Shown: piece by piece, positions 7,319-15,879 of the stretch
How the letters are laid out: every line of letters starts with the position of its first letter
How positions within the stretch are numbered: the stretch's first letter is position 1
Assembly: GCF_032842345.1 (NCBI RefSeq)
Contig: NZ_WBKO01000001.1
Coordinates: 434,001 to 498,000, forward strand
Source of the DNA: Methanoculleus caldifontis
GTDB lineage: Archaea > Halobacteriota > Methanomicrobia > Methanomicrobiales > Methanoculleaceae
Direction of reading: 5' to 3'
DNA: 64,000 nt
Translations under genes and position numbers: made by a program
Notes under the pieces: model-generated
What the model was told of the DNA's origin: nothing
Databases searched by the model: none
Seen by the model: only the letters and a program-made list of their open reading frames with translations

Positions 7319-9262
7319 ATGTCGCAATTGCTACGATATGCATCTCTCTTCCTCGTTGCAGTGCTGATTGGGGCGTTGATTCCTGCAGTGGGATGCGCCC
7401 AGGAGAGCGAAGCCGCATCCGCAGGGCCGGGCAACCTGACATACTACACCGAAGACCTTCCCCCGTATAACTACATGGAGAACGGGACCCTCCAGGGGCT
7501 CTCCGTCGAGTTGCTCGAGGCGATCGCCGAAAAGATGGGGGAGAACGTCTCCCGTGAGGAGCTACGCCTGGTCCCCTGGACCGAGGGCTACCAGGCAGCC
7601 CTCACGCAGAACGCGACGGTGCTCTTCTCCACGGCAAGAACTCCCGGGCGGGAGCAGTCCTTCAAGTGGGCCGGGCCCATCTATTCGGACAGGTACGTCC
7701 TGTTTGCCGCACGAGATCGGGCAGTTGCCATCGACGGCCCCGGCGACCTGAACGATTACCGGATCGGGGCGATCGAGAACGACAGCGCCGTCCAGCAGCT
7801 GCTTGATGCCGGGGTGAACCGGAGCCGGCTCGTCGAGGAGACCAACGCCTCCGTGCTCGCCGCCGGACTCGCGGGCGGCGAGATCGATCTCTGGTGCTAC
7901 CCGGAGACCGCCGGCAGGCATCTCGCGGAAGAAGTGACGGGCAACGCGTACACCTACGAGGTCGTCTACACGCTCGAGGAGACCGGCCTCTACTACGCCT
8001 TCAGCCGGGACGTCCCGAACTCAACGGTGCAGTCATTCCAGCAGGCCCTTGATGACCTCAAGCAGGAGGAAGACGCGGCGGGCGTCAGCACCTACGAGCG
8101 GATCGTCGGGCGGTACATCCCGTCGGTCGGGCTTGCCCAACTAGATTACCTGACGGAGGAATGGGCTCCTTTCAACTACCAGGAGGATGGGAACGTCACC
8201 GGCATCTCCGTCGAGATCCTCGAGGCGGTCTTTGAAAAGACCGGCGCAGACCGCACACGGACAGACGTTCGGATCGTCCCCCTGGCGGAAGGGTTCCGGG
8301 CGGCGCAGAACGATACCGGCACTGTACTCTTCTCCATCGTCCGCACGCCCGAACGCGAACCCCTCTACAGGTGGGCCGGACCGTTCACCAGGGCGAGCTT
8401 CGTCCTCTATGCACCGATGGATAGGAACATCACCATCGCCTCTCCAGAGGACCTGAACAGTTACCGGATCGGTGCGGTCGAAGATTCGATCGAGAACGAC
8501 CTCCTCCTCGGCCAGGGTGTGAATGCTTCCCGCCTGGTCTCCGGTGAGACCCCCGCAGACCTCCTCCGGATGCTGGAGGAGAGGGAGATCGACCTCTGGG
8601 CAACAGGGGATCTTGCCGGGCGGCACCAGATGCTCCAGACCGCAACGGACCCCGACGCCTACGAGATCGTCTACACCTTGAGCGAGAACGACTTCTACTT
8701 CATCTTCAGCAGGGACGTCCCGGAGACGCTGGTCCGTGCATTCGATCAGGCTCTCGGCGTGGTGCGAAACCAGAAGGACGAACAGGGAATCAGTGAGTAC
8801 GAGCGGATCATCTACCGGCACCTCGGGGTCGGCTGCACCCGGCAGACGTTCACCGACGAAGCGGTGATCGCGCTCGTGAACACGACCGCCGCGGCGATCG
8901 AGGAGAACGCCACCGATACCTTCCGGCACATCAACGCGGGCGAAGCGCCGTACCGAGACCTCGAGGACCCGGAGCTCTACGCCTTTGTCTATGATATGAA
9001 CGCGACCATGGTTGCCCATGCAGACAACATCCAGCTCGTCGGCACGAACTTCAGGGGCAAGACGGACGTCACCGGCAAACCGTTCCGCGATGAGATCGTC
9101 GAAGGAGCGCTGGAGAACGGTACCGGGTGGGTGGAGTACGTCTACGTGAACCCGGTCCAGCCGAACCTCTATTACAAGACCACCTACTACCGGCTGACCG
9201 AAGGGAGCGACGGGAACTCCTACATCGTGTGCAGCGGCAACTTCAAGCCCTGCGAGGCATGA
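7319..9262 (+). CDS. Secreted SBP-SBP-Cache lipoprotein
   Basis: A 647-residue exported protein. A signal segment (SLFLVAVLIGALIPAVGCAQ) ends in a lipobox-like Cys. Two tandem bacterial-type family 3 solute-binding modules follow: about residues 38-265 (LTYYTEDLPPYNYMENGTLQGLSVELL) and 275-505 (LDYLTEEWAPFNYQEDGNVTGISVEIL), clearly homologous to each other. The last ~140 residues are a Cache-like domain (EAVIALVNTTAAAIEENATDTF ... LYAFVYDMNATMVAHADNIQLVGTNF). There is no C-terminal membrane segment and no cytoplasmic output domain. It probably binds amino-acid-like or carboxylate ligands outside the cell; the partner is unknown. A dual-Cache protein follows. Confidence 0.8.
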   Translation: MSQLLRYASLFLVAVLIGALIPAVGCAQESEAASAGPGNLTYYTEDLPPYNYMENGTLQGLSVELLEAIAEKMGENVSREELRLVPWTEGYQAALTQNATVLFSTARTPGREQSFKWAGPIYSDRYVLFAARDRAVAIDGPGDLNDYRIGAIENDSAVQQLLDAGVNRSRLVEETNASVLAAGLAGGEIDLWCYPETAGRHLAEEVTGNAYTYEVVYTLEETGLYYAFSRDVPNSTVQSFQQALDDLKQEEDAAGVSTYERIVGRYIPSVGLAQLDYLTEEWAPFNYQEDGNVTGISVEILEAVFEKTGADRTRTDVRIVPLAEGFRAAQNDTGTVLFSIVRTPEREPLYRWAGPFTRASFVLYAPMDRNITIASPEDLNSYRIGAVEDSIENDLLLGQGVNASRLVSGETPADLLRMLEEREIDLWATGDLAGRHQMLQTATDPDAYEIVYTLSENDFYFIFSRDVPETLVRAFDQALGVVRNQKDEQGISEYERIIYRHLGVGCTRQTFTDEAVIALVNTTAAAIEENATDTFRHINAGEAPYRDLEDPELYAFVYDMNATMVAHADNIQLVGTNFRGKTDVTGKPFRDEIVEGALENGTGWVEYVYVNPVQPNLYYKTTYYRLTEGSDGNSYIVCSGNFKPCEA

Positions 9263-9274
9263 CAACCCACCACA

Positions 9275-9279
9275 TTTTT
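9275..9279 (+). terminator. T-run after SBP-Cache gene
   Basis: A T5 run 13 bases past the stop codon, just upstream of the promoter of the next gene. Confidence 0.35.
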
Positions 9280-9287
9280 ACCATCCC

Positions 9288-9294
9288 TTTATTA
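9288..9294 (+). promoter_or_regulatory. TATA box for dual-Cache gene
   Basis: TTTATTA lies 23-29 bases before the ATG at 9317, again consistent with a leaderless transcript separate from that of the upstream gene. Confidence 0.5.
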
Positions 9295-9316
9295 GTGACT
9301 GTCGTGATTTCCATGT

Positions 9317-10300
9317 ATGAGAACGTATGCAGTCCTCCTTATTGTCGCACTCGTCCTGGCGGCCGTCCTCGGTGTCGGCTGTACTGAGACCGGCGTTACT
9401 CTCGACCGGAACCAGTCGGAGACGGTGCCGGGCGCCGATTCCTCCGTATCCCCGGAGAAACTCGTGGCGTTCGTCGAGATAGCCTACGAATACGCCCACG
9501 TCCACGGACGGGAGGCCGCCCTCGCCGGGTTCAATGACCCGAACGGCACGTTCGTCGACGGTGAACTCTATATCTTCGCCTACGACTCGAATGGAACGAC
9601 GCTCGCGCTCCCCTTCCAGCACGAGGTCGTCGGAACGAACCGGTGGAACACCACGGACGCGAACGGCACCGCGTACGTCCAGGATGCGGCCGCCGCCGCC
9701 GAGGCCGGCGGGGGCTTCATCCGCTACCTCTACATAGACCCGGCAGACAACTTCACCGTCAGGGAGAAACTCAGCTACGTGATGATGGTGGACCGGGACT
9801 GGTTTATCGGGGCGGGGATCTACGATCCGGAGGAGGAAGCCCCGATCGTCGCGGTGGGATCGGACCCCCGGGTGAGGGAGGGCCTGAAGGCCTTCGTCGG
9901 GGAGGCGATCGCGTATGCCCGGACGGAGGGAACGGATGAGGCGCTCCGGGAGTTCAACGACCAGAACGGCACCTTCGTCCGCGACAGCCTCTACATCTAC
10001 GCCTTCGATTACAACGGGACGACCCTGGCGCTCCCCCATCAACCACAGTTGATCGGGACCGATCTCTCGGGCCTTCAGGACCCCTTCGGGGTCAACTACA
10101 CCCGGGTCGAGATCCTCCTCGCGCAGCACGGCGGCGGGTTCGTCTTCTACCACTACCAGAACCCGTCGCGCAACATGACCCTCGAGCCCAAGATGAGTTA
10201 CGTCCAGAAGGTCGACGATGCGTGGTGGCTCGGTGCAGGGGTTTACGTGAACGAGGTGGCCGGGGCGGATGCACCCGCTCTCCCTCCGGTCTCCGGATGA
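9317..10300 (+). CDS. Secreted dual-Cache lipoprotein
   Basis: A 327-residue exported protein with signal and lipobox (LVLAAVLGVGCTET) and two tandem Cache (sCache_2-like) modules. Module 1 (about 45-175) contains ELYIFAYDSNGTTLALPFQHEVVGTN and FIGAGIYDPE; module 2 (about 190-320) contains SLYIYAFDYNGTTLALPHQPQLIGTD and WWLGAGVYVNE. The modules are clear duplicates. Cache domains normally sense small molecules for chemoreceptors or kinases, but here no transmembrane exit or signalling domain follows, so the protein may pass information to another receptor or simply bind ligand. Confidence 0.8.
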   Translation: MRTYAVLLIVALVLAAVLGVGCTETGVTLDRNQSETVPGADSSVSPEKLVAFVEIAYEYAHVHGREAALAGFNDPNGTFVDGELYIFAYDSNGTTLALPFQHEVVGTNRWNTTDANGTAYVQDAAAAAEAGGGFIRYLYIDPADNFTVREKLSYVMMVDRDWFIGAGIYDPEEEAPIVAVGSDPRVREGLKAFVGEAIAYARTEGTDEALREFNDQNGTFVRDSLYIYAFDYNGTTLALPHQPQLIGTDLSGLQDPFGVNYTRVEILLAQHGGGFVFYHYQNPSRNMTLEPKMSYVQKVDDAWWLGAGVYVNEVAGADAPALPPVSG

Positions 10301-10307
10301 ACCCTCC

Positions 10308-10313
10308 TTTTTT
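10308..10313 (+). terminator. T6 terminator between convergent genes
   Basis: A T6 run 8 bases after the dual-Cache stop, in the 58-base gap before the convergent VIT-like gene. Confidence 0.45.
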
Positions 10314-10358
10314 GCGATGATGCGACATCGTATCCGGAAAGTATTCCCCCAGGCGCTT

Positions 10359-11015
10359 CTAGCCACCCAGTGCGATCGTTATCACCGCGATGATTATCCC
10401 GATGAACGATGACCCGAACCCGTACAGCACTTTCGAAGGGAAATTCCGGTCACGTGTTCTCGTGTAGCCGATCCCGAAGAGCAGGAGGATCCCTGCAAGG
10501 TTCGAGATAGTCAGGGCCTGTCCGGCACCATCGATGAGAAAGAACGGCAGGACAACGATCGCTCCGGCCCCTGCCGAGAGGAGGAAGGTGCCGAGCATGA
10601 TTGTTGCCGCCTCACGGGGAGACATCTTCTCCCGGCTCTCCACGCCCGCCAGGAACCCTGAGAGCCTCTCGTAGAGCCGGAACCGGTCATCCTCGGGGAT
10701 ATTCCGGAGGACCGTATCGTCGAGCTGCTCCCCGATAAGGGAGAGGGCGGACTCTTTCTGCCCTGCGGACCGCGAAGACTCGATGATCCGGTTCTCCTGC
10801 CGGATGAGGTAGCTCCGCTCCCAGATGTAAAACATCCCGTCCGCGATACCCCAGGCGATGCAGCAGAAGAGGGCTGCAGCCACGACTTTCCCGACGATAA
10901 GCCCGGAGATCTCCGGATACCCACGCAACACGCTGGTGAACGTCATGGCGATGATCACGCCGTACATGACCTCGGCACCCGTCCAGTACCTCCCGATATA
11001 ATCTGCGAGGGGCAT
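10359..11015 (-). CDS. VIT-family-like membrane protein
   Basis: A 218-residue membrane protein. Helices are visible at AEVMYGVIIAMTFTSVL, GKVVAAALFCCIAWGIADGMFYI, AATIMLGTFLLSAGAGAIVVLPFFLI, ALTISNLAGILLLFGIGYT and GFGSSFIGIIIAVITIALGG, with a charged cytoplasmic loop between helices 2 and 3. This layout matches VIT1/CCC1-like iron/manganese transporters, though metal-ligand residues of the loop are not obvious, so transport is unproven. The start at 11015 (MPLADYIGRYWTGAEV) fits family N-termini; an in-frame ATG at 11060 is the alternative. Confidence 0.7.
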   Translation of the reverse strand: MPLADYIGRYWTGAEVMYGVIIAMTFTSVLRGYPEISGLIVGKVVAAALFCCIAWGIADGMFYIWERSYLIRQENRIIESSRSAGQKESALSLIGEQLDDTVLRNIPEDDRFRLYERLSGFLAGVESREKMSPREAATIMLGTFLLSAGAGAIVVLPFFLIDGAGQALTISNLAGILLLFGIGYTRTRDRNFPSKVLYGFGSSFIGIIIAVITIALGG

Positions 11016-11097
11016 ACACGGTCCTTTGTCCGTCAGGATACCGTCATCGGATATGAACATACCCCAGGGTCGCGTGGAGCACCGTCGCGGGCGAGCG

Positions 11098-11105
11098 CTT
11101 ATAAC
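11098..11105 (+). promoter_or_regulatory. TATA box for methyltransferase gene
   Basis: CTTATAAC is centred about 27 bases upstream of the ATG at 11129, implying a leaderless or nearly leaderless mRNA. Confidence 0.5.
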
Positions 11106-11128
11106 ACTCCGGAGCGAGAAGAACAGTT

Positions 11129-11968
11129 ATGCACCGGATCATCGACTGGAACGAACTCTGGAAAGCGATCCACGCAAGTTCGCCGGAGCGGGCCGCAAAA
11201 GACCGCGATCCCGCTGCCGTCTGGGACAAACGCGCCGCCGCCTACCGGAGGGCCACCCGCGGCGAGACGCGGGCGACGGAGCAGGAACTCTCAGTCCTCG
11301 ACCTCCGGCCGGAGGATACCGTGCTCGATATGGGTGCAGGAACGGGGAGGCTCGCCGTGCCGATTGCCGGCACCGCCGCCCACGTCACGGCCCTCGACCC
11401 CTCGGAAGGAATGCTTTCCATCCTCCGCGAGCAGATGGCCGCCGCAGGAAGGACGAACTACTCCTGTCTCCGGAAACGCTGGGAGGATGCCGTCATCGGC
11501 AGGGACGTCCAGCCGCACGACATCGTCATCGCGGCGTTCTCCATCGGGTTCTACGACCTCGCTGCGGCTCTCGAGAAACTCGACGCCGCGGCCCGCCGGG
11601 CGGTCTACCTCTTCTGGCACGCGGGCGAGTGGCGGAGCCCCGGCGAGATGGCGCTCTATAGGGCCGTCTTCGGGGAGGAAGCAGCCATGCAGAAGGGTTA
11701 CCCGGACTACATCTACCCCGTCAACATCCTCCACGACGCCGGGATCTACCCGAACGTCCGGATCTTTTACGCGTTCTGGGACACGGTCTACGACTCCCCC
11801 GAGGATGCCGCCCGGACCTGGGCGGCGATGCACAACCCGGAGATGGAGGACCTTTCGATAATCCGGGAGTATTTCTCGCAGACGCTCCGCAGGAACGAGT
11901 CCGGGCAGTATGTCGAGACGGCCGTACGGCCGACCGCGGCGGTCTGGTGGGTGAAGGAGAGGGCTTAA
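11129..11968 (+). CDS. Class I SAM-dependent methyltransferase
   Basis: A 279-residue soluble methyltransferase. Motif I is TVLDMGAGTGRLAVPIAG, the acidic strand-2 residue is in HVTALDPSEGMLSIL, and motif IV-like DIVIAAFSIGFYDLAAALEKL follows. Family-level assignment is clear; the substrate is unknown. The C-terminal third (NILHDAGIYPNVRIFYAFWDTVYDSPEDAARTW) looks like a substrate-lid region seen in small-molecule methyltransferases of methanogens. It converges on the GNAT gene with only 10 bases between stops. Confidence 0.85.
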   Translation: MHRIIDWNELWKAIHASSPERAAKDRDPAAVWDKRAAAYRRATRGETRATEQELSVLDLRPEDTVLDMGAGTGRLAVPIAGTAAHVTALDPSEGMLSILREQMAAAGRTNYSCLRKRWEDAVIGRDVQPHDIVIAAFSIGFYDLAAALEKLDAAARRAVYLFWHAGEWRSPGEMALYRAVFGEEAAMQKGYPDYIYPVNILHDAGIYPNVRIFYAFWDTVYDSPEDAARTWAAMHNPEMEDLSIIREYFSQTLRRNESGQYVETAVRPTAAVWWVKERA

Positions 11969-11978
11969 GGAAAAACCT

Positions 11979-12509
11979 TCACCGCCCGGTCTCCTCACTC
12001 CCGAACAGGACGTAGACGAACTCGTCGAGGGCGGCACCGTTCTTTGTTATGGCCATCCGGTGAACCGCTTCGCGGGTAAAGCCGCACTTCTCGAGAACAT
12101 GCATCGAGGCGGGGTTGTTCGAGAAGACGCCCGCCTCGAGCCGGACGATATCAAACCTCTCGAAGGCGACCGGGACGAGCGAGCGCACTGCGCCGGTGAC
12201 GATGCCCCGTCCCCAGAACGACTCCGAGAGCCAGTAGCCGATCTCGGCCGTCCTGCGTTTGACGTCATCGAGCGGCTGAATCCCGATGCCGCCCACGGCC
12301 TCACCGCAGACGTCGATCGCAAGGTAGAGGTGCGACGCCGTATCCGTGGCAACGCCGATGAACCGGCAGGCGTCCGCCGGCGTATAGGGGTACGGGAACC
12401 CGTCGCGCATCATTGCCGCTATCCGGGGGTTGTTCGCGTGCCGCACCAGGGACCCGGCGTCGTCGGGCGTCCAGGGGCGGAGCACGGAGCCCGATGTGAC
12501 GATCCGCAT
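11979..12509 (-). CDS. GNAT acetyltransferase, RimJ/RimL type
   Basis: A 176-residue GNAT protein. The N-terminal LRPWTPDDAGSLVRHANNPRIAAMM is typical of RimJ/RimL-like N-acetyltransferases; the acetyl-CoA pyrophosphate loop region reads AEIGYWLSESFWGRGIVTGAVRSLV (R/Q-x-x-G-x-G/A variant), followed by NNPASMHVLEKCGFTREAVHR. The acceptor could be a protein N-terminus or a small amine. It is the last GC-rich gene before the AT-rich island. Confidence 0.85.
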   Translation of the reverse strand: MRIVTSGSVLRPWTPDDAGSLVRHANNPRIAAMMRDGFPYPYTPADACRFIGVATDTASHLYLAIDVCGEAVGGIGIQPLDDVKRRTAEIGYWLSESFWGRGIVTGAVRSLVPVAFERFDIVRLEAGVFSNNPASMHVLEKCGFTREAVHRMAITKNGAALDEFVYVLFGSEETGR

Positions 12510-12766
12510 GCTCGGATATACTGGTCGTTGCCGGGGGTATTAACGATAGGGGCATAAACGACCCCGACGGTTGCCTTACCACTTTGCGGAGCATCCTAGC
12601 GTGCCCGACCGCCGGGTCCACATCCGTTTTGACGTAGCATAATAGAGATCTAGAACCTGATCATAACAACCGAATTTTGGAGATTGCATTTGAACTAGCC
12701 ATAATAAAGAATCGAACTTGATAAATCTATGACAATTGAAGTTCATTAAATAGGGTTGGGATTAGC

Positions 12767-14689
12767 ATGGGTAAGCCGTTCGCTTCGGAGATTGCCAGGT
12801 TATCAGATACGTACAAATGGGCTTTAGCACAACCTATCAGTGAAGTAACATCCTTCATCGAAGATGCCATAGATACTTCCCTGATTGCAGTTGGATCTGG
12901 GGGATCGTCAACTGTTGCAAATTTAGGAGTACTGCTCCATGAGCAGATAGGCATGCTATCAAAAGCAGTTACTCCATTAGAAGTGCTCTATTCGGATATT
13001 GATTTCTCGAATGTTTGCGTACTAATTCCTTCAGCAAGTGGACGCAATCCAGACATCGTAAATGCGTTCGAGCACATAGCAATGTGCGAACCTAAACAGA
13101 TGCTGGCAATCTGCATGCGTACGAGGAGTAAATTAAAAGAAATATCAGACAAATATTCGAACACTCAGATCGTAGAATATGAGAGTCCTGCAGGAAAAGA
13201 TGGATTTTTAGCAACAAATTCGCAAATAGCATTTAGTACGATACTATGCAGGGCATATGAAAATGTGCTAAATACTGAGAGCACTTTGTTAGATGAATTA
13301 TCAATTGATGCCATTAAAGTTAATCAATTAGAGCGTCTTCCTCAACTTGTGTCAAAGGAGACACTCATTGTTTTATATGACAAATGGAGTCTCCCTGCAT
13401 CTCTTGACCTAGAGTCTAAGTATTCTGAGGCAGGTTTGGGCAATGTCCAACTAACCGATTATCGAAATTTTGGTCATGGTCGCCACTATTGGCTTGAAAC
13501 GCAAGGCGACAAAACGGGGATTGTTGCGTTCATTACTCCAGAAAGTAAACGGTTAGCAGAAAAGACGTTCGAATTGATACCTGAAAAAATTCCCATCTTC
13601 CAAATATCCACCGAGAAAAGAACTCATATCGGCGGAATGGAGTTATTAGTAGAAGTACTGCACTTTGTGAATCAAGTGAGTCTATGCAAAGGAGTTGATC
13701 CAGGTAATCCAAAGGTGCCGATGTATGGAAGGAAGTTATATCATTTAGGTATCCCATTTGGAGACCCCCACAAAAACAGTAGGAACACCCAGCGTCAACA
13801 GATTAAAAGAAAATTTGGCATACTCTCGACGGTCAACAGCGATCTTTACAATTTGTGGATTAATTCACTTAAAACATATATAAAAAGAATTGAGGATGAG
13901 GAATATGGATCTGTAATTTTCGATTATGATGGAACACTCTGTAGCAACAGGGAGCGATTTATTGGGATAAGCACCGAAATTGCTCAGGGTTTGATTCGAT
14001 TACTCGAGAATAAAGTAATTGTAGGGATAGCAACTGGCCGGGGAAGGTCAGTGGGAGTTGATCTACGTGAAAAAATCCCACCCCGTTTATGGGATAACAT
14101 CGTTATTGGTTACTATAATTGCTCAGATATTGCACTACTATCAGATAGCAATAGTCCCAATAAAGGATTGCCATTAGACGACAGATTGGATCAGTTCCTC
14201 AATATACTCAAGAACAAAACTCAACTTAATTACATTACAAATGTTACATGCCGTCCTAAACAGATTACTCTCGAACCTACCCACCCCCGGTATCGAAAGT
14301 TATTGAGAAGACTGCTATTCGATCTAAAAGCAAGACACATGTTAAACGATATTCAGGTGTTAGAATCAAGTCATTCATTTGATATTCTAGCATGTGATAA
14401 CCCAAAACAGAACTTAATCGAGATTTGCCGCAGTAAGTCTCTTGACATCAACACATGTGACAAAGTTCTTTGTATCGGAGATAAAGGGGGATGGCCCGGA
14501 AATGACTTTTACCTACTCTCGGGGCCATATTCACTTGGTGTCGATGCCTTATCATCGGACCCCGATAACTGCTGGAACTTATGCAAACCCGGTTATACTG
14601 GACCGCGGGCAACATTAGAATATTTGGAAAAATTTAAATTATCTAATGGGAAATTTAGGTATACTTATACCCAGTTTGGTCGAAAATAA
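12767..14689 (+). CDS. SIS-HAD fusion protein of the island
   Basis: A 640-residue protein, first gene of the island operon. Residues ~35-330 look like a double sugar isomerase (SIS) unit of GlmS type: SLIAVGSGGSSTVANLGVLL and VCVLIPSASGRNPDIVNAF (the sugar-phosphate Ser/Gly loop) in the first half, LIVLYDKWSLPASLDLESKY and DYRNFGHGRHYWLE in the second. Residues ~380-610 are a HAD phosphatase: motif I VIFDYDGTLC (nucleophile D386, acid D388), motif II GIATGRGRS, and motif IV GDKGGWPGND (G571-D580). SIS domains bind or isomerise phospho-sugars and HAD enzymes remove phosphates, so a phospho-sugar substrate is likely. The stop overlaps the next start by one base. Confidence 0.8.
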   Translation: MGKPFASEIARLSDTYKWALAQPISEVTSFIEDAIDTSLIAVGSGGSSTVANLGVLLHEQIGMLSKAVTPLEVLYSDIDFSNVCVLIPSASGRNPDIVNAFEHIAMCEPKQMLAICMRTRSKLKEISDKYSNTQIVEYESPAGKDGFLATNSQIAFSTILCRAYENVLNTESTLLDELSIDAIKVNQLERLPQLVSKETLIVLYDKWSLPASLDLESKYSEAGLGNVQLTDYRNFGHGRHYWLETQGDKTGIVAFITPESKRLAEKTFELIPEKIPIFQISTEKRTHIGGMELLVEVLHFVNQVSLCKGVDPGNPKVPMYGRKLYHLGIPFGDPHKNSRNTQRQQIKRKFGILSTVNSDLYNLWINSLKTYIKRIEDEEYGSVIFDYDGTLCSNRERFIGISTEIAQGLIRLLENKVIVGIATGRGRSVGVDLREKIPPRLWDNIVIGYYNCSDIALLSDSNSPNKGLPLDDRLDQFLNILKNKTQLNYITNVTCRPKQITLEPTHPRYRKLLRRLLFDLKARHMLNDIQVLESSHSFDILACDNPKQNLIEICRSKSLDINTCDKVLCIGDKGGWPGNDFYLLSGPYSLGVDALSSDPDNCWNLCKPGYTGPRATLEYLEKFKLSNGKFRYTYTQFGRK

Positions 14690-15852
14690 TGAATAGCGAT
14701 CTTGCAGAACGGCTGTTAGCCAAAGTTATGGGTTGGGAGGAGGCAGATGTCGCAAGGGAACGTCCGTTAATTCAAGCGTTGGCTTTGTACAAATATGATG
14801 AGTATCAGCAATATTCACCGGGCTTACGATTCATTGTTAACCTTGCCCAGTGGCTATATCAATTCGAGTTACAAGATCGTCAAACAGTATACGATTTTAT
14901 AAAATCTAAGTTGATATTTTTTTCAAACGCAGAAGTATTTCATTTCGTCACAATGGTCTATCCAGATATTGTCCGGCAGTTACTTGTAGAGAGAGTCCAG
15001 AAAAAGGATCGACTGCTGGGTACGAGTATAAGGAAGATCATCAATACACAAGAATATCAGACATTGCTGAGACAATGTTTGTTCCTCGGGTTAAGCGATG
15101 GTGCACATATTGATGTTTTTCGACGATTTAATAGTGCAATAATCTCAAACGAACAGGTTTGGTTGACCTACGAGATCTCTGGAGATAAGGCACAGAAGAT
15201 GCGTAAAAGTTTAAAAGAATGTATATCTAAGGGAACCGGTTCGATACCTTCAGAATCAGACAATAAGTTCAAAATGCTATTTCTCATCGATGATTTTTCT
15301 GCAAGCGGTGTTAGTTACTTAAGAAAAGAGTCAGAGGGATATACTGGAAAAATCAAAAACATCTTAGATAAGTTCTTCCTGCAGAGCACCACTGAGAACA
15401 GGGATAATCTGAGCGAATTGGTGGATTTAGAATCACTAGAAGTCCATATAATATTATATGTAATGACACGTGAGGCGATCGACTATCTGGAAAGAACAAT
15501 TGATTCGTGGCTTCGAGAAAGTGGGATGAACGTGTCTATCGATATTCATCCAGTTCAGATCATTCCAGATATCTGCAAAATAAATTACGATGAGAACCAG
15601 TCTATTGAATTAACAAAAATACTTCATAAATACTATACTCAATGCATAAGTACAAGTCAGGGATTCCTCGACATGTATGAACGCCATTGGAAACTTGCAC
15701 CCAGATGGGACCATCCATGGTTAGGTTACAACGAATGCGCTTTATCGGTTGTAATGAGCCATAATACCCCCAATAATTCAGTACCCCTTCTGTGGTTTGA
15801 TGAGGACAGTAAACATCATGGCTTATTTCCGCGTGTTAACAGGCATAAATGA
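14689..15852 (+). CDS. Phosphoribosyltransferase-like protein (PRTase-CE type)
   Basis: A 387-residue protein. The key motif is FLIDDFSASGVSYL (D201 D202 ... S204-S209), matching the type I phosphoribosyltransferase PRPP loop (hydrophobic strand, two acids, small-residue loop). An N-terminal helical region of ~190 residues precedes it, and a C-terminal segment NTPNNSVPLLWFDEDSKHHGLFPR recalls proteins I remember being named PRTase-CE, found with ORC-CDC6-like ATPases in predicted conflict systems; I could not verify this. It may use PRPP or may only sense it. It starts in a TAATG junction with the SIS-HAD gene and ends 27 bases before the ATPase gene. Confidence 0.75.
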   Translation: MNSDLAERLLAKVMGWEEADVARERPLIQALALYKYDEYQQYSPGLRFIVNLAQWLYQFELQDRQTVYDFIKSKLIFFSNAEVFHFVTMVYPDIVRQLLVERVQKKDRLLGTSIRKIINTQEYQTLLRQCLFLGLSDGAHIDVFRRFNSAIISNEQVWLTYEISGDKAQKMRKSLKECISKGTGSIPSESDNKFKMLFLIDDFSASGVSYLRKESEGYTGKIKNILDKFFLQSTTENRDNLSELVDLESLEVHIILYVMTREAIDYLERTIDSWLRESGMNVSIDIHPVQIIPDICKINYDENQSIELTKILHKYYTQCISTSQGFLDMYERHWKLAPRWDHPWLGYNECALSVVMSHNTPNNSVPLLWFDEDSKHHGLFPRVNRHK

Positions 15853-15879
15853 ATATCTGGGCACCAGTAGGGATGGTCA

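Noticed and set aside
12624-12632. CCGTTTTGA at the island's left side is the inverse of TCAAAACGG at 20219-20227
   Set aside because: Only 9 bases, not at matching positions relative to the composition break; expected by chance in AT-rich DNA, so not called as island terminal repeats.
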